Shown: positions 7,013 through 11,035 of the stretch, piece by piece
How positions within the stretch are numbered: the first letter of the stretch is position 1
Layout of the letters: every line of letters begins with the position of its first letter
Assembly (NCBI GenBank): GCA_937924465.1
Contig: CALDSP010000091.1
Span: forward strand, 1-11,035
Direction: 5' to 3'
Length of the DNA: 11,035 bases
Source: an uncultured Leptospiraceae bacterium
Lineage (GTDB): Bacteria > Spirochaetota > Leptospiria > Leptospirales > Leptospiraceae
Notes under the pieces: generated by a model
The model's database searches: none
What the model was told of the DNA's origin: nothing
Seen by the model: the letters and a program-made list of their open reading frames with translations, nothing else
Translations under genes and position numbers: made by a program

Positions 7013-8317
7013 ATGGAAACAATTTCTTTTGGAGTTTATGCGAAAAATAAAAACGTTAGAAAAGAAATTTTAGTTTCTCTGGAATCCTTAAACGACAAAA
7101 ATGTTATTTACGCTCCGGAATTTTTTGATGATTTAAACAATGCTCTAGATTTCTTAACTTATACACAAGTAAACTCTCGACTCTTTATTTTAGAATATGA
7201 TCCTAACTCATCCAATGAAATTAAATCAGTAGTAAAACGAATTTATAATGATCCTTGGCTACACGGTACCGTCCTTGTTTTAATTTCAGAGAGTCTCTCT
7301 CAAGAAGAAGCTCAAGAATTTTTACAAGAAGGAGTGATCGACTTAATTGCTACTCACGAAATACCTTATAAGTTTAAAACTATTGTAAAATTATCTACAA
7401 ATAATACTGAAATTTTTGAGTCTCAACAGTTTTCAAAAGAGATAATCACCAATAAAAAAGGAAAAATTTTATTGCGTAATAACTTAAGTCTTGTTCCAAA
7501 AGTAACTACAAAACTCATGGGTTATTGTTATACAGTTGGATTTAGAAATATGGAGCATTTTTCTAAAATTTCTCTTGCTTTACATGAAATGCTGACTAAT
7601 GCAATTGAGCATGGAAATTGTGGAATAGGCTTTCTTCGAAAAACAAAAATCCTTTATTCTAATAAATCTATGGTAGATGTAATTAAAGAGCTTAATACAA
7701 ATCCCGAAATTTCAAAAAAGAGAGTAATAATTGAATACGATCTCAATCCAGAGACTGCTACCTTTATTATTACTGATGAAGGAGAAGGTTTTAGGTTAGA
7801 AGATATTCCCTTCCCCTCTAATAAAGAAAATATTTTTTTAGTTCATGGTAGAGGGATTATGATGACAAAAACCTTTGTAGATAAATTAGAGTTTAACTCA
7901 AAAGGAAACCAAGTAAAAATTATAATTCACAACTTTAAATTTTCAAAAAGTAGGGAAAATGCTTTTTCTAAGTTTGCGACAGAGGGTTCTTTGCATTTAA
8001 AGTCTGGAGATGTGTTGATTGAAGATGGCTCGGAGAGTCACTATTTTTATTATATTGTCAATGGTAAATTAGGAGTGTTCGTAAAAGATAAACAGGTAGA
8101 TATTCTAACCCCAGAAGATATTTTTGTAGGAGAAATGGCTTTTTTAAATAGAAACAAAAGAACTGCAACTGTAATCGCTCTTTCTGATTGCACTGTTATT
8201 CCTATTTCTAGAAGGGGATTTATTGATATGATTAAAACTTATCCTTATTCAGGTGTGGTTTTAGCTAGACTTTTTTCAAAACGTATTATTAGAAGAAACA
8301 AAGCGGATATTATATAG
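7013..8317 (+). CDS. Three-domain regulator: pseudo-receiver, RsbW-like ATPase, cNMP-binding domain
   Basis: This 434-residue soluble protein has three parts. Residues 1-125 look like a response-regulator receiver, but the acidic pair near the start is missing, the phospho-acceptor position at the end of strand 3 (LFILEYDP) appears to be E61, and the usual late Lys is replaced, so it is probably not phosphorylated normally. Residues 155-310 are a GHKL ATPase without a histidine-kinase dimerisation domain. The N-box is ALHEMLTNAIEHGN (E192, N196), followed by DEGEGF (255-260) and HGRGIMM (278-284), resembling anti-sigma kinases of the RsbW type. Residues 325-425 are a CRP-like cyclic-nucleotide-binding domain with a complete phosphate-binding cassette, FVGEMAFLNRNKRTATV (E374, R383). 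No DNA-binding domain follows. A serine kinase or anti-sigma-like switch gated by cAMP or cGMP is my inference. It starts 3 bases after the hydrolase stop, with AAGGGA at 6995-7000. Its 3' end overlaps the ankyrin gene. Confidence 0.85.
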   Translation: METISFGVYAKNKNVRKEILVSLESLNDKNVIYAPEFFDDLNNALDFLTYTQVNSRLFILEYDPNSSNEIKSVVKRIYNDPWLHGTVLVLISESLSQEEAQEFLQEGVIDLIATHEIPYKFKTIVKLSTNNTEIFESQQFSKEIITNKKGKILLRNNLSLVPKVTTKLMGYCYTVGFRNMEHFSKISLALHEMLTNAIEHGNCGIGFLRKTKILYSNKSMVDVIKELNTNPEISKKRVIIEYDLNPETATFIITDEGEGFRLEDIPFPSNKENIFLVHGRGIMMTKTFVDKLEFNSKGNQVKIIIHNFKFSKSRENAFSKFATEGSLHLKSGDVLIEDGSESHYFYYIVNGKLGVFVKDKQVDILTPEDIFVGEMAFLNRNKRTATVIALSDCTVIPISRRGFIDMIKTYPYSGVVLARLFSKRIIRRNKADII

Positions 8318-9281
8318 CTCCCGCTGACATAAGTAATGCAATAATTTCTTCATGTCCGTTTTGTTTTGCAATTTCTAAAGCTGTGTTCTTGTTTCGATTT
8401 TTTAAGTTTACATTGGCATCATTTTTTAAAAGAAGTTTTACAATGGGAACATAACCTTGATTCACTGCCATCATAAGGGCTGTCCATCCAAATTTATTGC
8501 GAGCGTTCACGTTTGCTTCATTCTCTAAAAGAAGTTTTACTATATTATAATATCCTTTATCACAAGCGATCATTAAAGGGGTTTCTTTATCGGCATTTTT
8601 TACATTTACATTTGCATTATATTTTAGAAGAAGACTAACAATTTCTATATTGCCTTTTTCCACGGCTATTATAAGAGGATTTAACATTTCGTTGTTTTTT
8701 GCATTTACGTTTGCGTTGTTTTCTAGTAAAATTTGTATGGCTTCTAAATTTTCATTTTCTACTGCAATAAACAAAGCAGTATTTCCATCCATATTTCTGG
8801 CGTTTACATTAGCACCTTTAGAAATAAGATATTTTACAATCTCTAAGTTGTTTGATTCTAAAGCATTTAATAAAGGAGTATCTCCTTCATAATTTGATTG
8901 ATTTACATTTAACCCTTTTGTTTCGACTAAATGTCTTACTATGTTTAACTTGCCAGAGTCTATAGCATAAAAGAGTAAGCTATCACCGTATTCATTTTTT
9001 ACAAGAGAAAGACCCTGTTTATTTTTTAATAGTTTTTCTAAACCTTTTAAATTCCCTTGTTTACAATAGTTGAAAACTTTTTCAATTGTTTGTTTATCGT
9101 ATGAAGAAATAATCTGTTTTGTAGTTTTTTGATTCTTTTTTTGATTGAATTGTGAATCATAAAAGTTTGGTTTTTCAATAGCATAGGCTTCTCCATGAAT
9201 ATAAACGGAGGAGAAAGTTAAAATAAGTAAAATATTAAAAAGTGAAACAAAAGAAATCTTAAATAAGGCTTGGAATAGCAT
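8310..9281 (-). CDS. Exported ankyrin-repeat protein
   Basis: The product is 323 residues from the chosen start. A hydrophobic signal peptide covers residues 1-34, with a probable cleavage after AYA, so the protein is likely periplasmic. A short linker is followed by about eight 33-residue ankyrin repeats (roughly 64-323). The first is degenerate; the others show the T-P/A-L, A-x-x-x-G/N-x-x-x-I-V-x-x-L-L and N-A-N-V-N signatures. Ankyrin repeats bind other proteins; the partner is unknown. An upstream in-frame ATG at 9302 would add seven residues, but AAGGGAG lies 8 bases before the ATG at 9281, and the longer start would put this site inside the coding region, so I chose 9281. A periplasmic ankyrin protein, AnkB of Pseudomonas aeruginosa, supports a catalase, but no catalase gene is present here. 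Its stop lies inside the end of the convergent regulator gene. Confidence 0.9.
   Translation of the reverse strand: MLFQALFKISFVSLFNILLILTFSSVYIHGEAYAIEKPNFYDSQFNQKKNQKTTKQIISSYDKQTIEKVFNYCKQGNLKGLEKLLKNKQGLSLVKNEYGDSLLFYAIDSGKLNIVRHLVETKGLNVNQSNYEGDTPLLNALESNNLEIVKYLISKGANVNARNMDGNTALFIAVENENLEAIQILLENNANVNAKNNEMLNPLIIAVEKGNIEIVSLLLKYNANVNVKNADKETPLMIACDKGYYNIVKLLLENEANVNARNKFGWTALMMAVNQGYVPIVKLLLKNDANVNLKNRNKNTALEIAKQNGHEEIIALLMSAGAI
8313..9092 (-). repeat. Tandem ankyrin-coding units of about 99 bp
   Basis: About eight consecutive 33-codon units encode the ankyrin repeats. The best-conserved DNA blocks encode I-V-K-L-L-L and N-A-N-V-N. The units have diverged at DNA level, so recent expansion is not evident. 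Confidence 0.8.
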
Positions 9282-9289
9282 TATGTATT

Positions 9290-9296
9290 CTCCCTT
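9290..9296 (-). promoter_or_regulatory. Ribosome binding site of the ankyrin gene
   Basis: AAGGGAG on the minus strand ends 8 bases before the ATG at 9281. It decides the start in favour of 9281 rather than the in-frame ATG at 9302. Confidence 0.75.
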
Positions 9297-9317
9297 TTGC
9301 ATAGTCGATTAAACTTC

Positions 9318-9345
9318 ATAGTATATATGACGAAAAATAAGTCAA
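9318..9345 (-). promoter_or_regulatory. Putative promoter of the ankyrin gene
   Basis: On the minus strand, TTGACT (9345-9340) resembles a -35 and TACTAT (9323-9318) a -10, separated by 16 bases and lying about 37 bases before the ankyrin start codon. The match is five of six and four of six to the sigma-70 consensus. It is a pattern match only. Confidence 0.45.
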
Positions 9346-9346
9346 T

Positions 9347-9367
9347 AAAATTTATTCAATAAATTTT
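9347..9367. promoter_or_regulatory. 21-bp AT-only dyad next to the ankyrin promoter (possible operator)
   Basis: AAAATTTATT and AATAAATTTT are perfect 10-bp inverted arms around a single C at 9357. The dyad starts one base upstream of the putative -35, a typical place for an activator or repressor site. The odd-centred layout recalls the 7-1-7 sites of Fur-family regulators such as PerR, but the bases do not match those consensus sequences well. In AT-rich DNA such a dyad may also arise by chance. Confidence 0.35.
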
Positions 9368-9481
9368 TTCCTTAACTATGAATTCACTTTTGGATTCAAA
9401 TGTTTTAAGTTTTGCAATTGAGAGTGTTGTGTATAGACATAATGCAAATTTAGTTTAGAGATGTTGATATAGAATTATGTC

Positions 9482-9510
9482 AAAAAGTCCTTCATTTTAT
9501 TAAGAAGGAC
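9482..9510 (-). terminator. Intrinsic terminator overlapping the end of the small minus-strand gene
   Basis: On the minus strand GTCCTTC (9510-9504) and GAAGGAC (9493-9487) form a 7-bp stem around a 10-base loop, followed directly by TTTTT (9486-9482). The stop codon of the upstream gene (9494-9492) lies within the hairpin, so termination begins before translation has cleared the gene end. Confidence 0.75.
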
Positions 9511-9806
9511 AATTTTCCTTTATCTTTTTGATGATTTTTTCCTGAGTCCTTGTAAAGAAATTGGTTTCTAGCTTGATGATTTTTTGTGCGGTTTTTTTGA
9601 TCGTCGTAATCAACACAATTTTCAAAAGAAATAAATTCTTCTTTTACAAATCTCATACCTGTGCTAAAGTCCATAAGTTCATTCTCTGCAAGTCCTGCAA
9701 CTTCATAAATAAGTTCTAGTCTTGTTCCATCTCCTAAAACTCCAATCACGCGATTGTTCCCATTGTAATTTGGAATTTTTTGTTCAAAGAATTCTCTTAA
9801 ACTCAC
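9492..9806 (-). CDS. Small hypothetical protein, 104 residues, GTG start
   Basis: I do not recognise the protein. I chose the GTG at 9806-9804 because GGAGG lies exactly 5 bases upstream (9816-9812), and because longer versions of the frame run into the oppositely oriented DUF1499 gene, where the translation is Lys/Arg/Asn-rich and unconvincing. The 104-residue product has a compact N-terminal part (about 1-67) with RVIGVLGDGTRLELIYEVAG (19-38), which looks like a beta hairpin, and a Phe/Glu-rich stretch. This is followed by a basic, Lys/Asn/Gln-rich tail (69-98). There is no signal peptide or membrane segment, so it is probably cytoplasmic. The stop sits in an intrinsic terminator, which supports this being a real single-gene transcript. 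It is divergent from the DUF1499 gene across 76 bases. Confidence 0.65.
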   Translation of the reverse strand: MSLREFFEQKIPNYNGNNRVIGVLGDGTRLELIYEVAGLAENELMDFSTGMRFVKEEFISFENCVDYDDQKNRTKNHQARNQFLYKDSGKNHQKDKGKLSFLIK

Positions 9807-9811
9807 TTTTT

Positions 9812-9816
9812 CCTCC
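9812..9816 (-). promoter_or_regulatory. Strong ribosome binding site for the 104-residue gene
   Basis: GGAGG on the minus strand, 5 bases before the GTG at 9806. This is the main reason for the short gene model. Confidence 0.7.
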
Positions 9817-9882
9817 AACAATGAATTGATTATTCTTTCATTAAAGATTGAATTTTTTTCTACTCTTTTTTCTCTTGATTTT

Positions 9883-10329
9883 ATGAGAAATAGATTTTTT
9901 CTTTTGTTGAGTTTTTTGTTTTCTTGTTGTACTGGCACAAGACCTACTGACTTAGGTGTGCGAGATAACCAACTTAAACCTTGTCCAAATACTCCCAATT
10001 GTGTAAGTTCTTTTGCTCCAAAGGAAGATACAGTTCATTATATTGAACCTATTTCTTATGTTTCTTCTCTATCTGAAGAAATGTCTCGTTTAAAAAAAGT
10101 AATTTTATCTAAGCCAAGAACTTCTATTATTGAAGAGAAACCAAATTATTTACGTGCTGAATTTACAAGTCGAATTTTTCGTTTTGTGGATGATGTAGAG
10201 TTTTTATTTGATGATTCTTTAAAATACATTCATGTTCGTTCTGCTTCTAGAATTGGTCGATCTGATTTAGGAGTCAACCGCAAGAGGATTGAAGAAATTC
10301 GCGTTGATTTACAAAAACTTCGAGAGTAA
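9883..10329 (+). CDS. DUF1499 family lipoprotein
   Basis: The 148-residue protein belongs to DUF1499, a widespread family without an established function. The signature is clear: CPNTPNCVSS (34-43), YLRAEF (89-94), FVDDVEF (101-107) and SASRIGRSDLGVNR (120-133). The N-terminus has two Arg, a hydrophobic stretch, and LFSC with C15 as a likely lipidation site (C16 follows). Spirochaetal lipoboxes are permissive, so I read this as a membrane-anchored lipoprotein. I chose the ATG at 9883 because it begins exactly at the signal sequence; the frame extends upstream to a TTG at 9826, but that would put 19 unlikely residues before it. No Shine-Dalgarno precedes 9883. The stop abuts the stop of the next gene, with no bases between. 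Confidence 0.85.
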   Translation: MRNRFFLLLSFLFSCCTGTRPTDLGVRDNQLKPCPNTPNCVSSFAPKEDTVHYIEPISYVSSLSEEMSRLKKVILSKPRTSIIEEKPNYLRAEFTSRIFRFVDDVEFLFDDSLKYIHVRSASRIGRSDLGVNRKRIEEIRVDLQKLRE

Positions 10330-10920
10330 TTACTCTAATCTTTGAATAAATCCTTTCTCGTTGGGAGTGCAAGAAAAATGTCGTTCAGGTGCTAAGCAGG
10401 GTGGGGCAAGTTCTCCTGTTGGTTTTTCTCCTTCGTTTGTGTGATAGATAAAATCTTGTTGTAATTTTTCTTTAGGCATTTCTTTAAAGCCATGCACTAA
10501 TTCAACATAAGAACCATATTCTCCACCAGAGCTTGCAAGCATTTGGATTTCTATCATGAAATAATAGGCTTTTTGTTCTAATTCCCAGAAATGGTATTCT
10601 TCCTTATCCATTGTTGCGTTGATCAGTTCACCTTCTTGATCTTGCTTGTTATTGAGTTTATAAACCAAAACTTTGATCTTTTCTGCACTTCCATCGGTTG
10701 CAACTCCAATGGAAGTTTTCACACTATAATAGGGTGGTGTTACAATGAAACGAACTTTCTCTCCTTTTCTTAAAAGAAATTGAAATTGTTTATCTGCCAC
10801 TGCATAGCCATTCGCTTTAAAACGAGATTTTGTTTTTTTGGAATTGGAATTTAACATATCTTTGGGAGAGTTCGCAAAATCTAAGATGAATAGAACAATT
10901 AAAAAATATAATTTGAACAT
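10330..10920 (-). CDS. Secreted hypothetical protein
   Basis: I do not recognise the family. The 196-residue product begins with a short basic start and a hydrophobic stretch (residues 2-15) ending FANS, which reads as a signal peptide, so the protein is probably exported. Residues 33-145 alternate hydrophobic and polar residues, with several likely beta strands (FQFLLRKGEKVRFIV, KIKVLVYKL, YYFMIEIQML) and a G-G-E-Y-G-S-Y-V-E-L turn near 132-141. This recalls the beta-sandwich PPC-type domains that accompany secreted enzymes, but that is only a resemblance. The C-terminal tail has two cysteines (C175, C184) that could form a disulphide. No catalytic motif is visible. The ATG at 10920 lacks a Shine-Dalgarno. 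Its stop abuts the DUF1499 stop, so the two genes are convergent with zero spacing. Confidence 0.7.
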   Translation of the reverse strand: MFKLYFLIVLFILDFANSPKDMLNSNSKKTKSRFKANGYAVADKQFQFLLRKGEKVRFIVTPPYYSVKTSIGVATDGSAEKIKVLVYKLNNKQDQEGELINATMDKEEYHFWELEQKAYYFMIEIQMLASSGGEYGSYVELVHGFKEMPKEKLQQDFIYHTNEGEKPTGELAPPCLAPERHFSCTPNEKGFIQRLE

Positions 10921-10939
10921 TGTTAAAGGAATATTTTGG

Positions 10940-10968
10940 ATTGTATAACCAAGCTAAGATTTTGTAAA
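10940..10968 (-). promoter_or_regulatory. Putative promoter of the secreted hypothetical gene
   Basis: On the minus strand TTTACA (10968-10963) and TACAAT (10945-10940), separated by exactly 17 bases, resemble -35 and -10 elements, each with five of six consensus bases. Transcription would begin near 10933, leaving a leader of only about a dozen bases, which fits the absence of a Shine-Dalgarno. Confidence 0.45.
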
Positions 10969-11035
10969 GAAGAATTTTGAAAGATTTTTTGTTGACAAAT
11001 CTCAATTGTTTCTGGTTGATAGTTTACACAAGAAA

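Noticed and set aside
8650..8892. Plus-strand open frame within the ankyrin region
   Set aside because: It is the complement of ankyrin repeats; its own periodicity mirrors the 99-bp units.
9368..9481. Possible small RNA or short gene between the ankyrin promoter and the terminator
   Set aside because: CATAAT at 9438-9443 has no properly spaced -35, and there is no open frame with a ribosome binding site or a hairpin with a T run on the plus strand.
9807..9998. N-terminal extension of the small minus-strand gene
   Set aside because: It overlaps the DUF1499 signal peptide and CPNTPNC region in antisense, while a strong ribosome binding site supports the GTG at 9806.
10591..11005. Two further short frames near the right edge (10591-10773 plus, 10817-11005 minus)
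   Set aside because: Both overlap the secreted hypothetical gene or its promoter region and lack start signals or protein-like features.
10992..11023. Plus-strand promoter at the right edge (TTGACA at 10992-10997)
   Set aside because: The -35 is perfect, but no acceptable -10 lies at 16-18 bases (the GTTGAT/TGATAG region), and no downstream gene is visible before the window ends.

Overview
The window looks like chromosomal DNA of an AT-rich spirochaete of the Leptospira group. Four things support this. G+C is low (roughly one third by eye). There is a DUF1564-type gene, a family known essentially from Leptospira. One protein combines a receiver-like region, an RsbW-like ATPase and a cyclic-nucleotide-binding domain, a style common in these bacteria. 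There are also short exported or lipoprotein hypotheticals. The assignment is an inference from protein character; no rRNA or tRNA is present, and I see no phage, transposase or CRISPR.

Left part (1-1956): an acidic protein gene runs in from beyond the left edge on the plus strand and converges on a minus-strand DUF1564 gene. That gene is divergent from gcvP across a 202-base AT-rich spacer. The spacer holds a 14-bp palindrome and one arm of a 15-bp inverted repeat whose other arm lies inside the DUF1564 gene.

Centre (1957-8317): a compact four-gene plus-strand unit. It contains gcvP (full-length glycine decarboxylase P-protein), a dihydroorotase (pyrC-like), a membrane-anchored alpha/beta hydrolase, and a three-domain regulator (degenerate receiver, GHKL ATPase, cNMP-binding domain). 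The first three genes are joined by ATGA stop/start overlaps and the fourth follows after 3 bases, so they are probably co-transcribed. gcvT and gcvH, the usual partners of gcvP, are not here. The unit links one-carbon/glycine catabolism, pyrimidine synthesis and a signalling protein with no obvious shared pathway.

Right part (8310-11035): an exported ankyrin-repeat protein gene on the minus strand overlaps the end of the regulator gene tail to tail by 8 bp. It has a readable promoter, a strong ribosome binding site that fixes its start, and a 21-bp AT-only dyad just upstream of the -35. Upstream of it lies a small minus-strand gene of unknown function (GTG start, strong SD, intrinsic terminator overlapping its stop). 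This is divergent from a DUF1499 lipoprotein gene, which meets a minus-strand secreted hypothetical stop codon to stop codon.

Beyond the genes, the 9-mer ACGTTACGT occurs four times between 1499 and 5547, far more than base composition predicts. No complete novel system is evident. The best leads are this word, the DUF1564 region with its inverted repeat and palindrome, the three-domain regulator, and the dyad at the ankyrin promoter.
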